NCBI GenBank assembly: GCA_028714675.1
Contig: JAQTLV010000001.1
Coordinates: 351,507-415,506, forward strand
DNA length: 64,000 bases
Direction: 5' to 3'
Origin: Sulfurovaceae bacterium
GTDB taxonomy: Bacteria > Campylobacterota > Campylobacteria > Campylobacterales > Sulfurovaceae
This document shows, one piece after another, positions 26,523 through 35,828 of the stretch (position 1 is the stretch's first letter; every line of letters starts with the position of its first letter). The notes under the pieces are model-generated. The model saw only the letters and a list, made by a program, of their open reading frames with translations, was not told the DNA's origin and did no database searches. Made by a program: the position numbers and the translations under genes.

Positions 26523-27806
26523 ATGACAAGAATTATTATTTTATTATTTTTAATTTCTGTGTCTATTTTTGGTAATACAGTCACAAAACAAAAATGGAAA
26601 CAAGGACAGAAATTTACAAATTATTTACAGTTAAATGGTATTTCACTTGATTTGCTCAAATCCTTAGATGAGCTTGAAAAACAAGTTGTAGGAGAGATAC
26701 AAGGTGGTCAAGTTTTTTATGAAATAAAAGACGATAATGGAAAAATAATAAAAGTTTATATACCTATAAGCTCAACACTACAAATAAAAATTGCAAAAAA
26801 TCAAGCGAATGAATTTAAATTTTCTATAATCCCTATAAACTTTAAAGAAGATATTTATTTTGGTAATGTAGCAGTTAAAAATAACATTTGGAGTGACATA
26901 AAAAGTCAAACTCACAATAGTAATTTAATCCAAAAACTTCAAAAAGCATTGAAAAGTTTTACCTCAAAAATTAGCAAGGGAGATAATGTAGCATTTTTGT
27001 ATTCACAAAAATCTTTAGCAGGCTTATTGTCTGGCAGCCCCCAAATTCTTATAATAAAAATAATAAAACCAGACAAGGAAATTTTTATATATATTGATGA
27101 AGATGGGAATGGGCACAATGAACCATTTGAAAGTGTATCTTATGTGGTATATGAACCTATAATAGGCAAGACTATAAAAAAAGAAAATCAAAAAAGTAAT
27201 ATAAATAAATCTAAATTGAGTTTTGCATACCCCATGAGAAGCACGATGATAACATCACCATTTTCAAATGGAAGGTATCATCCTGTACTTCATATATACA
27301 GACCACATTTTGGAACAGACTTTGGTACCAAAAGAGGAACACCAGTTATGTCAGTAGAAGATGGGATTGTTATATTTGCAGGCGTTGAAGGTGGGTATGG
27401 AAATGTAGTTAAGGTTAGGCATAGTGGCGGTTATATGTCTCTATATGCACATTTAGATGGCTTTAGGGCTAGTGTTGGAGATAGTGTCGGCAAAGGAGAA
27501 GTTATAGCCTATAGTGGCAATACGGGCACCAGTAGTGGTCCTCATTTACATTTGGGTATTTATTTAAATAATACTCCAATAGACCCAATGAGTGTTATAG
27601 GAGAAGAGACATCATCTGTTGGATCAATTTTAAATAGTGTAGTAGATGCTGTAAGCACAAAAACTTATGAAACTAAAAAAATACCAATCGCAAATGCCTT
27701 GAAACATCGTGAAATGATAAATTATCGTTTAAGTACAAGTGTAAAAACATATGATTGGATAGATGATGCCAGCAAAAGAAAATTATCAGAAGATGATTTT
27801 GAATGA
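26523..27806 (+). CDS. M23 metallopeptidase, Csd3/Pgp3-like cell-shape endopeptidase
   Basis: Periplasmic peptidoglycan hydrolase of about 427 aa. A signal peptide (MTRIIILLFLISVSIFG) is followed by an N-terminal inhibitory-like region, then the LytM/M23 domain with zinc ligands in HFGTDFG and HLHLG and the YAHL motif. Size and architecture fit Helicobacter Csd3/HdpA and Campylobacter Pgp3, which trim peptide crosslinks and set helical shape. I start at ATG 26523, where the signal peptide begins; a TTG six codons upstream is less likely. The end overlaps the Nudix gene as ATGA. Confidence 0.85.
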   Translation: MTRIIILLFLISVSIFGNTVTKQKWKQGQKFTNYLQLNGISLDLLKSLDELEKQVVGEIQGGQVFYEIKDDNGKIIKVYIPISSTLQIKIAKNQANEFKFSIIPINFKEDIYFGNVAVKNNIWSDIKSQTHNSNLIQKLQKALKSFTSKISKGDNVAFLYSQKSLAGLLSGSPQILIIKIIKPDKEIFIYIDEDGNGHNEPFESVSYVVYEPIIGKTIKKENQKSNINKSKLSFAYPMRSTMITSPFSNGRYHPVLHIYRPHFGTDFGTKRGTPVMSVEDGIVIFAGVEGGYGNVVKVRHSGGYMSLYAHLDGFRASVGDSVGKGEVIAYSGNTGTSSGPHLHLGIYLNNTPIDPMSVIGEETSSVGSILNSVVDAVSTKTYETKKIPIANALKHREMINYRLSTSVKTYDWIDDASKRKLSEDDFE

Positions 27807-28381
27807 ATATATTAAATTTTTCTCTCAAGCCTCTTGTTGATCCAAAATTTATTTTTACATCACTTGCCACATATGAGCAAAATGGCGTAATGAAGAGTTG
27901 GGAAATAGTAAAAGCTCATGATAGCGTAGCAATACTTTTGTACCACGCAGGCAAAGATAGTTTTGTTTTGGTAAAACAATTTCGTCCCGCAACTTATGCT
28001 AATGGGCATAATAGTGGGATTAGCTTGGAGCTTTGCGCAGGGATATTGGATAAAAATTTAACATTGCTAGAAATCATAAAAGAAGAGATAGAAGAAGAGT
28101 GTGGTTATAATGTGCCATTGCATGTAATAGAAAAAATAGCATCTTTTTATACCTCTGTAGGATTTTCTGGAAGTAAGCAAACATTGTATTATGCGGAAAT
28201 AAACGATAGTATGAAAGTTGGCAATGGCGGCGGTGTTGATGATGAGTTTATAGAGATAGTTTATATAGATGTAAGTGAGGCAAAAAGAGTTATATATGAT
28301 GATGATATCATAAAAACTCCAGGGCTTATGTTTGCTTTTTGCTGGTGGTATGAAAACAAGAAAACAATTAAACCAATTTGA
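27803..28381 (+). CDS. Nudix hydrolase (nucleoside-diphosphate-sugar type)
   Basis: A 192-aa Nudix protein. The Nudix box region reads ELCAGILDK, then EIIKEEIEEECGY, with the catalytic EExxEE core intact, and the segment closely recalls UDP-sugar/ADP-ribose pyrophosphatases of the NUDT14/NUDT5 type. Likely substrate is an ADP- or UDP-sugar, inferred only. It is coupled to the M23 peptidase (ATGA overlap), and its last 14 bp overlap the convergent kinase gene cprS. Confidence 0.82.
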   Translation: MNILNFSLKPLVDPKFIFTSLATYEQNGVMKSWEIVKAHDSVAILLYHAGKDSFVLVKQFRPATYANGHNSGISLELCAGILDKNLTLLEIIKEEIEEECGYNVPLHVIEKIASFYTSVGFSGSKQTLYYAEINDSMKVGNGGGVDDEFIEIVYIDVSEAKRVIYDDDIIKTPGLMFAFCWWYENKKTIKPI

Positions 28382-29585
28382 TTATAAAAATATTGTATCC
28401 ATCTTCATGTCTATATTTTAGTTTTAAATTTATTTTATCAAGTATATTTTTGACTATATAAAGTCCCAAGCCAAAACCACTATTCCTCTTTTCGCCTTGA
28501 GAAAATGGCTCAGTATAATATTTTAATGGGTGGTTTAATTCTGCCCCTTTTGAGACGATTTCTATCGCCTCAGGAGTTGTTTGAAGTTTTACAGTTTTAT
28601 CAGTACCATATTTGATGCCATTGTCCAAAAGATTTTTAATAGCAATACTTAAAAGTTTAATATCTGTAAAAATAGGGCGATTGTCTATATTTTCTATTTT
28701 GCAATTTTTTTCATTTAGAAGTAAATTTTGAGCTATTTTTATTACATTATCTATAGTTGTCATTTCGAAATCTGGTTTAAAGTTTTGAGCTGTTAGTTTT
28801 TCTACCGTGGCAATTTCTGCTATAAGCTCATTCATTCTATCAAATGATTTTATAAGCATATTTTTTGTGCTTTCATCATCTATAGATTCGACCAATATTC
28901 TACCTTTTGTTATTGGTGTTTTAAGTTCATGCATAATATTTCTCATAAACAGATTTTTTGAATCACTCAAATCATTTATACTTACAATTGCATTATCAAA
29001 ACTTTTGGCAATTTTCCCTATTTCATCATCATTTTTATATCTTATCCTTTTTTTTAGATTGCCATTGGCAAACTCTTCAATATCACGATGTAGTTTTTTG
29101 AGTGGTTTTAATTTTTTCAATACTGCGTAGTAGAGTAGGATAAATATTCCTATTACAATCAAAGATAAGCTTACTACTATGGTAGATATATAATTTTTTG
29201 ATCTATTATCTTTTAGCATTAAATTAAATCCAAGTCTTTGGATATAGATATATTGACCAGAGGGGGTATCAAATATTTTGATAGTACCAATGGCAGATTC
29301 CCCGCCAAAAATAGTAGTGCCAAATTCTTCTACCTCTTTCTTCACGCTTTGTAAATCAACATTTTGTACGTCAAACTTATCATAAAGTTTGTTTAGTTGT
29401 TCTTGGCTCATGTCTAATTCTATGTTAGATAAAAATGAATCAGCAATAAGTTTATGATGGTACATTTCATCCATTTTTATTTTATTTTTGTTCCATGATA
29501 AAAAAAGAAAAATTGTAGCTATAGTAATAGCAATTGCCAATGAAAATAAAATATGTACAAAAGTAGTAACGGAGAGATTTTTCAT
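28368..29585 (-). CDS. cprS: Sensor histidine kinase, CprS-like
   Basis: Membrane sensor kinase of 405 aa: N-terminal transmembrane helix (about 12-30), periplasmic domain, second helix (about 133-155), HAMP, then HisKA with the phospho-acceptor in MHELKTPITKGR and an ATPase domain with DNGIKYG and GFGLGLYIVK. Gene order htrA-RR-HK is that of Campylobacter jejuni htrA-cprR-cprS, where the system affects envelope and biofilm. The start overlaps the regulator stop by 4 bp. Confidence 0.87.
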   Translation of the reverse strand: MKNLSVTTFVHILFSLAIAITIATIFLFLSWNKNKIKMDEMYHHKLIADSFLSNIELDMSQEQLNKLYDKFDVQNVDLQSVKKEVEEFGTTIFGGESAIGTIKIFDTPSGQYIYIQRLGFNLMLKDNRSKNYISTIVVSLSLIVIGIFILLYYAVLKKLKPLKKLHRDIEEFANGNLKKRIRYKNDDEIGKIAKSFDNAIVSINDLSDSKNLFMRNIMHELKTPITKGRILVESIDDESTKNMLIKSFDRMNELIAEIATVEKLTAQNFKPDFEMTTIDNVIKIAQNLLLNEKNCKIENIDNRPIFTDIKLLSIAIKNLLDNGIKYGTDKTVKLQTTPEAIEIVSKGAELNHPLKYYTEPFSQGEKRNSGFGLGLYIVKNILDKINLKLKYRHEDGYNIFIIKLV

Positions 29586-30259
29586 TGACGAGTTGAGAGC
29601 ATATAGCCTATACCTCTTACCGGTTTTATATAAGAGTGTTCATCGTCAATTTTAGACAATTTATGACGGATCCTTGAAATTATAACATCTATATTTTTTA
29701 TAGAGCTCTCATCATCTATGTGTTCACTTTCATACAGAAGCTGTTCTCTTGAAACTGGAGAGTTTTTATTTTGAAATAAAATAGATAATAAATCAAATTC
29801 AGCTGCAGTAAGCTCAAGTGGCTCATCTTTAAACATAACCATTCTTGTGGTTATATTAATTTCAAATATTGGTGCAGCTTCTTTTGATGTGGAGACTGTA
29901 TGTGTTCTTCTGAGTATAGTTTTTATTCTAGTTACTAACTCTCTAGGGTCATATGGTTTTGGCATATAATCATCAGCTCCACGCTCAAGCCCTATAACCT
30001 TATCCGTTATGTCATCTCTCGCTGAAGATATAATGATAGGAGTGTTTGATACTTCTCTAATTTTTGGAATTATTTCCAATCCATCTATTTCTGGGAGAGT
30101 AAGATCTAATATAATTAAGTCAAATTCATCTTGAGTAATCAAAGAAAGTCCCATAAAAGGCTCTTCGGCGATTGTTACTTTCATATCATGCTTTGAAAGA
30201 TAGTTACTTAAAATTTGAGCCAATTCTAAATCATCTTCTATTAGTAATATGTTGATTAT
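29582..30259 (-). CDS. cprR: OmpR-family response regulator, CprR-like, apparent ATA start
   Basis: Receiver domain plus OmpR winged helix. The canonical N-terminus of the receiver, INILLIEDD with the acidic pair, is encoded between 30259 and 30233, upstream of the first ordinary start (TTG 30223). AAGGAG at 30265-30270 is exactly 5 nt from ATA at 30259, and an in-frame stop lies just upstream, so I start at ATA, giving 225 aa. The phospho-acceptor is in ILDLTLPEIDG, and the Lys in MPKPYDP; the winged helix ends VRGIGYML. Starting at TTG would delete beta-1 and the acidic pocket. It resembles CprR of Campylobacter. Confidence 0.82.
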   Translation of the reverse strand: MINILLIEDDLELAQILSNYLSKHDMKVTIAEEPFMGLSLITQDEFDLIILDLTLPEIDGLEIIPKIREVSNTPIIISSARDDITDKVIGLERGADDYMPKPYDPRELVTRIKTILRRTHTVSTSKEAAPIFEINITTRMVMFKDEPLELTAAEFDLLSILFQNKNSPVSREQLLYESEHIDDESSIKNIDVIISRIRHKLSKIDDEHSYIKPVRGIGYMLSTRQ

Positions 30260-30276
30260 GGGAACTCCTTTTTATG

Positions 30277-31710
30277 TTATAGTACAATTATACCAATAAC
30301 ACCTTGACGATTTACATAAACTCTTTTTTTAACATTTGAGTTCAGCATTTTTTTGGCATCATTTGGTGACATTATAGGCGTATTTTCGATTTGCACTATA
30401 ATATCTCCTTTTTGAAACCCAGCATTTGCTGCATCACTTGTCGGGTTAATATCTGTAATTATAGCACCTTTTTTAGACATTAAACCAAGTTTTTCTTGCA
30501 GTTCAGGAGTAATAGAGTTAAGTTTCAAGCCTTTTATTTCTATTATAGATTGTGCTATTGCCTTTGCCCTATCGCTTAATGTTAAATATATAATTTGATT
30601 TTTCTTGCCTCTCTCAATAGAGATGTTTATTTTCTCGTTCGGTTTTTTGTCTCCTATAATTCTTTGAAGTGTTGATGGAGAATCTATGGATATTCCATTA
30701 ATAGCCGTTATTAGGTCTCCTCTTTGTAAGCCAGCTTTTGATGCAGGGCTATTTATCTCTACATCAGCTACTATTGCTCCTTGTGATGAGGTGTAAAATT
30801 GTGATGATTTTTCATCTAATTCAGATAAATTTATACCCATATATCCTCGACTTACCTTACCATTTTTGGCAATTTGTGTTACCGTGTTTTTAACCATATC
30901 AACAGGTATTGTAAAACCTATACCATCATTCCCCCCACCTTTGGAAAATATTGCTGAGTTTATCCCTATGAGATAACCTCTACTATCTACCAAAGCCCCT
31001 CCTGAGTTTCCAGGATTTATAGAGGCATCAGTTTGGATAAAATTCTCATATTGATTAATCCCAAGTCCATGTTTGTTTAATGCAGAGATAATTCCTTGAG
31101 TTACTGTTTCGCCGACACCAAATGGATTACCAATTGCAAATACAATATCTCCTACTTTTACATCTTGAATATTTGCCATTCTTATAGGATTTAGATTTTG
31201 AGCTTCTATTTTGATTACAGCCAAGTCTGTTCCTTTGTCAACTCCTATAATTTTGGCAACATATTCTTTTTTACTGTTCGGTAGTGTTACTTTGATTTCA
31301 TCTGCTCCATCAACTACATGATTATTTGTAACTATAAGTCCATCTTTTGTTAACACCACGCCAGATCCTAGCCCTCTTTCAATCTTTTCTTTTGGAATAG
31401 AGCCATATCTTTGTCCAAAAAAATGTCTAAAGAGAGGATCGTTTAGCATCATTTGAAGTTGGTTATTTGCAACTTTTGTTTTTACAGAAATATTGACTAC
31501 CGAATTCATAGGCTCTTTTAGTATATCATTAAAAGATATTATTTGATTGGAATTTGGAATTATTCTTGTTAGTGTTGTTGTTGGGGCTTCCAAGAAAACA
31601 GGTTCATTTGCATTTGCTTTATTGCCAAAATACAAACCAATGCCACTAAGAATTATCAATATGCTAAAAAATGTTATTATGGTTGTTTTTGATATTTTAA
31701 AAAGTTTCAT
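30277..31710 (-). CDS. htrA: Periplasmic serine protease/chaperone HtrA (DegQ/DegP type)
   Basis: A 477-aa envelope protease with an N-terminal membrane anchor or signal (about 10-28), a trypsin-like domain with His in VTNNHVVDG, Asp in TDLAVIKIE and Ser in GNSGGALVD, then two PDZ domains (about 280-375 and 390-475). It degrades and refolds misfolded periplasmic proteins. Start ATG behind AAAGGAG. The cprR-cprS pair follows directly on the same strand. The divergent space to lgt (about 98 bp) holds promoters for both. Confidence 0.95.
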   Translation of the reverse strand: MKLFKISKTTIITFFSILIILSGIGLYFGNKANANEPVFLEAPTTTLTRIIPNSNQIISFNDILKEPMNSVVNISVKTKVANNQLQMMLNDPLFRHFFGQRYGSIPKEKIERGLGSGVVLTKDGLIVTNNHVVDGADEIKVTLPNSKKEYVAKIIGVDKGTDLAVIKIEAQNLNPIRMANIQDVKVGDIVFAIGNPFGVGETVTQGIISALNKHGLGINQYENFIQTDASINPGNSGGALVDSRGYLIGINSAIFSKGGGNDGIGFTIPVDMVKNTVTQIAKNGKVSRGYMGINLSELDEKSSQFYTSSQGAIVADVEINSPASKAGLQRGDLITAINGISIDSPSTLQRIIGDKKPNEKINISIERGKKNQIIYLTLSDRAKAIAQSIIEIKGLKLNSITPELQEKLGLMSKKGAIITDINPTSDAANAGFQKGDIIVQIENTPIMSPNDAKKMLNSNVKKRVYVNRQGVIGIIVL

Positions 31711-31773
31711 TTTGACTCCTTTTATTTTTTATAAGTATAAAATGAAAAGGTTAATTAAATGTAAACACCAAAA

Positions 31774-31782
31774 TGATATAAT
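31774..31782 (+). promoter_or_regulatory. Extended -10 promoter element for lgt
   Basis: TGATATAAT at 31774-31782 matches the extended -10 form seen also before priA, gpmI and the MBL-fold gene. The leader would be about 20 nt. Confidence 0.6.
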
Positions 31783-31808
31783 CTACCAAATTTTAATAGG
31801 GAACAAGA

Positions 31809-32624
31809 ATGGAATTTTGGCAATCTATATATGAACATTTTAATCCTGTCGCATTAGATCTTGGGTTTGTGAAAGTTCATTGGTATGGAATTATGTATGT
31901 TCTTGCTCTCATCTCGGCACTTTGGTTTGCAAAATGGATTAACAGAAATGACAAAATAGGTGTTCCTGAAAATATAATTGATAACTATTTTATATGGGTT
32001 GAAATTGGAGTTATTTTGGGTGCAAGGCTTGGATTTGTACTTTTTTATGATCCATCGCACTACTATATTTCCCATCCTCTTAGCATTTTTAGTCCATTTG
32101 ATGAGAATGGAAATTTTATCGGAATTAGAGGGATGAGTTATCACGGGGCTGTTATTGGAGCATTGATAGCTACTATTCTTTATGGAATGAAAAATGAAAA
32201 ATATTTATACAAGCTTTTAGATATTTCAGCACTTGGAATCCCTGTGGGATATGTGTTTGGCAGAATTGGCAACTTTTTAAATCAAGAGTTAGTTGGCAAT
32301 GTAACAACTGTACCATGGGGCATATATGTTGATGGTGTGCTTCGTCATCCATCACAACTTTATGAAGCATTTTTAGAAGGGATTGTTATTGCTATTATTT
32401 TATACTTAATTAGAAATAAAAAACCATTTGATGGTTCATTAATAGCATTGTATGGAATATTATATGGATTGATGAGATTTATTGTTGAATTTTATAGAAT
32501 GCCAGATGTTCAACTTGGAATCGTTTGTTGTGGTATGAGCATGGGGCAAATTATGAGTTTTTCCATGATTGGTTTATTTGTGATACTGTATTTTGTACTA
32601 CAAAAATTTTCACAAAAAGTGTGA
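31809..32624 (+). CDS. lgt: Prolipoprotein diacylglyceryl transferase
   Basis: Integral membrane enzyme attaching diacylglycerol to the lipobox Cys of lipoproteins. The 271-aa protein has about seven transmembrane helices, the Lgt signature GRIGNFLNQELVG (about 152-164) and HPSQLYEAF (about 178-186). It is a single-gene unit that ends in front of a long convergent hairpin. A substrate, the lipoprotein peroxidase, is encoded at 36.6 kb. Confidence 0.95.
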   Translation: MEFWQSIYEHFNPVALDLGFVKVHWYGIMYVLALISALWFAKWINRNDKIGVPENIIDNYFIWVEIGVILGARLGFVLFYDPSHYYISHPLSIFSPFDENGNFIGIRGMSYHGAVIGALIATILYGMKNEKYLYKLLDISALGIPVGYVFGRIGNFLNQELVGNVTTVPWGIYVDGVLRHPSQLYEAFLEGIVIAIILYLIRNKKPFDGSLIALYGILYGLMRFIVEFYRMPDVQLGIVCCGMSMGQIMSFSMIGLFVILYFVLQKFSQKV

Positions 32625-32627
32625 GGA

Positions 32628-32658
32628 GTATTTGGTAGTTTATAAAACTACCAAATAC
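32628..32658. terminator. 14-bp hairpin between convergent lgt and rsfS
   Basis: GTATTTGGTAGTTT (32628-32641) and AAACTACCAAATAC (32645-32658) form a perfect 14-bp stem with a 3-base loop. It starts 3 bases after the lgt stop and lies just before the rsfS stop on the other strand. No clear T-run on either side, so termination is inferred from position and stem strength. Confidence 0.65.
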
Positions 32659-32667
32659 ACTATTCTG

Positions 32668-33006
32668 TTAATCTTGTTTTTTATTTGCTAGTTCGCTCAA
32701 AAATTCTTCGAGAGAGTATCTTTGGCGGTATTGAGGTATCATTATGTGAATTAGGATATCTCCCAAGTCAGTCACTACCCATTCATCACTTGCATCTGAG
32801 CTTAAAAAATGTTCACCCTTTGGCTTTAATTCGTTTTTTAGATGATCAAAAAGTGCTTGTGTATGTTTTCCACCAAGTGAATTGGCAATGACCACTTTTT
32901 TTGCTATATAATCTACATCGTCAAGATTAAATACTTCTATGTCCTCAGCTTTTTTATCATCCAATACTTTTACTATTTGTTCAACTCTAGTTTGTAAATC
33001 CGTCAA
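32668..33006 (-). CDS. rsfS: Ribosome silencing factor RsfS
   Basis: A 112-aa RsfS/Iojap protein that binds L14 and blocks subunit joining in starvation. Family features are the segment after residue 20 (AEDIEVFNLDD) and the C-terminal WVVTDLGDILIHIM. The start is TTG at 33006, one base after the nadD stop and preceded by AAGGA. The nadD-rsfS pairing is common across bacteria. Confidence 0.92.
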   Translation of the reverse strand: MTDLQTRVEQIVKVLDDKKAEDIEVFNLDDVDYIAKKVVIANSLGGKHTQALFDHLKNELKPKGEHFLSSDASDEWVVTDLGDILIHIMIPQYRQRYSLEEFLSELANKKQD

Positions 33007-33007
33007 T

Positions 33008-33556
33008 CTATTTTCCTTCTAATATGTTTTTTACACTTTGTTTTATTTTGTCATCAATATGTTTTAAATTACCACTCTGTCTAATCTCTGTTGAGTTGAT
33101 AGGCAAATCAAACTTTATGATTTTATATCTTTTTAGTAAGCTAGTATCTACTGCAATATCATCTCTAGTAAATACAATCCATGCAATTGTATCATTAATC
33201 CACTCAAAATTTCGCCATTTGGTTAAATCCTTGATGTTATCTGAGCCAATAATAAGGTATTTTACTTCATATAACTCATTAAAATACTCTATTGATTCAT
33301 AAGTATAGTGAATTTTATTGTCAATTTCATATGAGCTGACAAGCATTTTTTTATCATCAAATATTTTTTTACACCAATTTAGTCTAACTTTACTAGGCGA
33401 TGGAGATATATTTTTGAGTGGATTTTGATATGCTGGCAATATTATTAGCAAGTCTATGTCAAGTTCATCTAGTGCTTTTTGTGCAATAAGTTGATGTGCT
33501 AAGTGTGGTGGATTGAAACTACCGCCAAATATTCCAGCCCTAAGCTTTTTAATCAA
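33008..33556 (-). CDS. nadD: Nicotinate-nucleotide adenylyltransferase
   Basis: Makes deamido-NAD from NaMN and ATP. The 182-aa protein has the nucleotidyltransferase motif GIFGGSFNPPHLAHQ with the HxGH-like His pair and the C-terminal STEIRQSG (the ISSTxIR equivalent). The start is TTG at 33556. It diverges from gapA with about 60 bp between starts, an arrangement also known from Campylobacter. Confidence 0.93.
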   Translation of the reverse strand: MIKKLRAGIFGGSFNPPHLAHQLIAQKALDELDIDLLIILPAYQNPLKNISPSPSKVRLNWCKKIFDDKKMLVSSYEIDNKIHYTYESIEYFNELYEVKYLIIGSDNIKDLTKWRNFEWINDTIAWIVFTRDDIAVDTSLLKRYKIIKFDLPINSTEIRQSGNLKHIDDKIKQSVKNILEGK

Positions 33557-33617
33557 AAAATAACCTCATTTATTGTAGAATAATATAATTTTATCACAAT
33601 ATTAATTAGGAGATACT

Positions 33618-34616
33618 ATGGCTGTAAAAGTCGCGATTAACGGACTTGGAAGAATAGGCAAGTGCGTAGCTAAAATCATATCTGATAGAGATGATATAGA
33701 ATTGGTTGCAGTCAATGTAAGTGGGACAGAAGAGACTATAGAGTATGGTCTTAAATATGATAGTGTACATGGCACGAGAGATGATGTAAAAGTTAAAGAT
33801 GGTCATATATACATGGGCAATACAAAAGCCAAAATATTAGAAAGTAGAGATCCTGCCCAGCTTGATTTCGCAGGATATGGAGCCGAGATAGTGCTTGAGT
33901 GTACAGGTGTATTTTTGACAGCCGAGAGCGTACAGCCATATTTAGATAATGGCATTAAAAAAGTAATATTTTCTGCTCCAGCAAAAGATGATACAGCAAC
34001 TTATGTTATCGGGGCAAATGAAAAAGAGTATAAAGGCGAGAGTGTCATTTCAAATGCAAGTTGTACAACAAACGGCTTAGCCCCACTTGTGAAAGTACTT
34101 GATGATAATTTTGGTATCAAAAAAGGACTCATGACAACAATTCATAGCTATACTAGTTCACAGCCAATACTTGACAATAAAGCTAGCAAAAAAGATATGA
34201 GAAAAGGTAGATCTGGTGCAACAAATCTAATTCCGACTACAACAGGAGCAGCAAAAGCTATAGGCAAAGTACTGCCAAAACTAAATGGTAAACTAAATGG
34301 ACAATCCATTAGAGTTCCAACCGCTGATGTTTCTATCGTTGATTTAACTGTAACTCTAGAAAAAAACATCACCCTTGATGAGGTTAAGAATGCCTTTGAG
34401 GTAGCAAGCAATACTACCCATAAAGGAATTTTAGGGGTAGATAATGATTATAGAGTTTCTACGGATTTTATAGGTGAAGCTACAAGTAGTGTTGTTGCTA
34501 TGGATACCATACAAGTAATTGGTGATAATATGGTAAAAGTGCTTAGCTGGTATGACAATGAGTGGGGATACTCTTGTAGATTGGTTGATATGGCTGTGCT
34601 AGTTAGCAAGAAATAA
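33618..34616 (+). CDS. gapA: Glyceraldehyde-3-phosphate dehydrogenase
   Basis: Glycolytic/gluconeogenic NAD(P)-dependent enzyme, 332 aa. N-terminal INGLGRIGK is the dinucleotide fold, SNASCTTNGLAPL carries the catalytic Cys, and SWYDNEWGYS lies near the end. TATAAT at 33584-33589 and AGGAG before the ATG. First gene of gapA-pgk-tpiA, with 15 bp to pgk. Confidence 0.97.
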   Translation: MAVKVAINGLGRIGKCVAKIISDRDDIELVAVNVSGTEETIEYGLKYDSVHGTRDDVKVKDGHIYMGNTKAKILESRDPAQLDFAGYGAEIVLECTGVFLTAESVQPYLDNGIKKVIFSAPAKDDTATYVIGANEKEYKGESVISNASCTTNGLAPLVKVLDDNFGIKKGLMTTIHSYTSSQPILDNKASKKDMRKGRSGATNLIPTTTGAAKAIGKVLPKLNGKLNGQSIRVPTADVSIVDLTVTLEKNITLDEVKNAFEVASNTTHKGILGVDNDYRVSTDFIGEATSSVVAMDTIQVIGDNMVKVLSWYDNEWGYSCRLVDMAVLVSKK

Positions 34617-34631
34617 TGAAGGAGAATTTTT

Positions 34632-35828
34632 ATGCCAAAAACCATAAAAGATATTGATATAGAAGGCAAAAGAGTTTTTATTAGATGTGATTTTAATGTT
34701 CCAAAAGATGATGAGGGAAATATCACAGATGATAGGAGAATAAGAGAAGCTCTACCTACTATTAGATATTGTTTAGATAGGGACTGCAAAATTATCCTTG
34801 CATCACATTATGAAAGACCAACTCCAGGTATTTACGAAGAGAAGTATTCACTAAAGCCTATTAAATTGAGACTGCGAAAACTGTTGAAGCTCGATGATGA
34901 GATACAAATAGCAGATGATGTTATAGGTCCAGATGCTAAAGAAAAAGCAGCGAATCTAAAAGCCGGAGAGATATTACTTTTAGAGAACTTAAGATATGAA
35001 GCAGGTGAAACTACTAATGATGAAGCTTTTGCAAAAGAGTTGGCAAAATTTGCTGATATTTATATCAATGATGCGTTTGGGGCTTGTCACAGAAAACACG
35101 CTTCTATATATGCATTAGCTCAACAATTTGCACCTGAAAATAGAGCCGTTGGCTTTTTGATGAATAAAGAGATAATTTTCTTCCATAAAGTTATAGAAAA
35201 TCCAACTAGACCTTTTGTGGCAGTTGTTGGAGGAAGTAAAGTTTCAGGTAAACTCCAAGCACTTATAAATCTGGTTGAAAAGGTTGATAAAATTATAATT
35301 GGTGGTGGAATGGCATTTACTTTCTTAAAAGCAAATGGTTTTGAAATTGGCAACTCATTAGTTGAAGACGATTTGATAAAAGATGCTAAGCGTATCATGA
35401 AAAGAGCAGAAGAGAGAGATGTAAAAGTATATTTGCCAGTTGATCTGGTTGTGGCTGATAAATTTAGTAGTGAAGCTACAATCAAATATTTACCTATACA
35501 AGAGATTCCAGAAGATTGGATGGGGCTTGACATTGGACCCGCGACAAGTAAATTATTTGGTGAAGCATTAAATGATGCACAAACAATTATATGGAATGGA
35601 CCAATGGGTGTTTATGAGATAGATAAGTTTTCAAAAGGAAGTATTGAGATGTCTCATAATATAGCTCAAAGCCATGCTGTTACAATTGTTGGTGGTGGTG
35701 ATACGGCCGATGTTACAGCAAGAGCTGGAGATATAGAAGAGATGAGTTTTGTAAGTACTGGCGGAGGTGCAAGTTTAGAACTTATCGAAGGTAAAAAACT
35801 TCCAGGAATAGCGGTACTACTTAAATGA
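34632..35828 (+). CDS. pgk: Phosphoglycerate kinase
   Basis: Interconverts 1,3-bisphosphoglycerate and 3-phosphoglycerate with ADP/ATP. The 398-aa protein shows [12 protein letters not shown] (substrate site), [24 protein letters not shown] and the C-terminal [10 protein letters not shown] nucleotide loop. AAGGAG precedes the ATG. Its stop overlaps the tpiA start as ATGA. Confidence 0.97.
   Translation: MPKTIKDIDIEGKRVFIRCDFNVPKDDEGNITDDRRIREALPTIRYCLDRDCKIILASHYERPTPGIYEEKYSLKPIKLRLRKLLKLDDEIQIADDVIGPDAKEKAANLKAGEILLLENLRYEAGETTNDEAFAKELAKFADIYINDAFGACHRKHASIYALAQQFAPENRAVGFLMNKEIIFFHKVIENPTRPFVAVVGGSKVSGKLQALINLVEKVDKIIIGGGMAFTFLKANGFEIGNSLVEDDLIKDAKRIMKRAEERDVKVYLPVDLVVADKFSSEATIKYLPIQEIPEDWMGLDIGPATSKLFGEALNDAQTIIWNGPMGVYEIDKFSKGSIEMSHNIAQSHAVTIVGGGDTADVTARAGDIEEMSFVSTGGGASLELIEGKKLPGIAVLLK

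Noticed and set aside
26513-26575. 20-codon ORF upstream of and overlapping the M23 peptidase start
   Set aside because: Out of frame, short and without distinctive residues; could arise by chance in AT-rich DNA.
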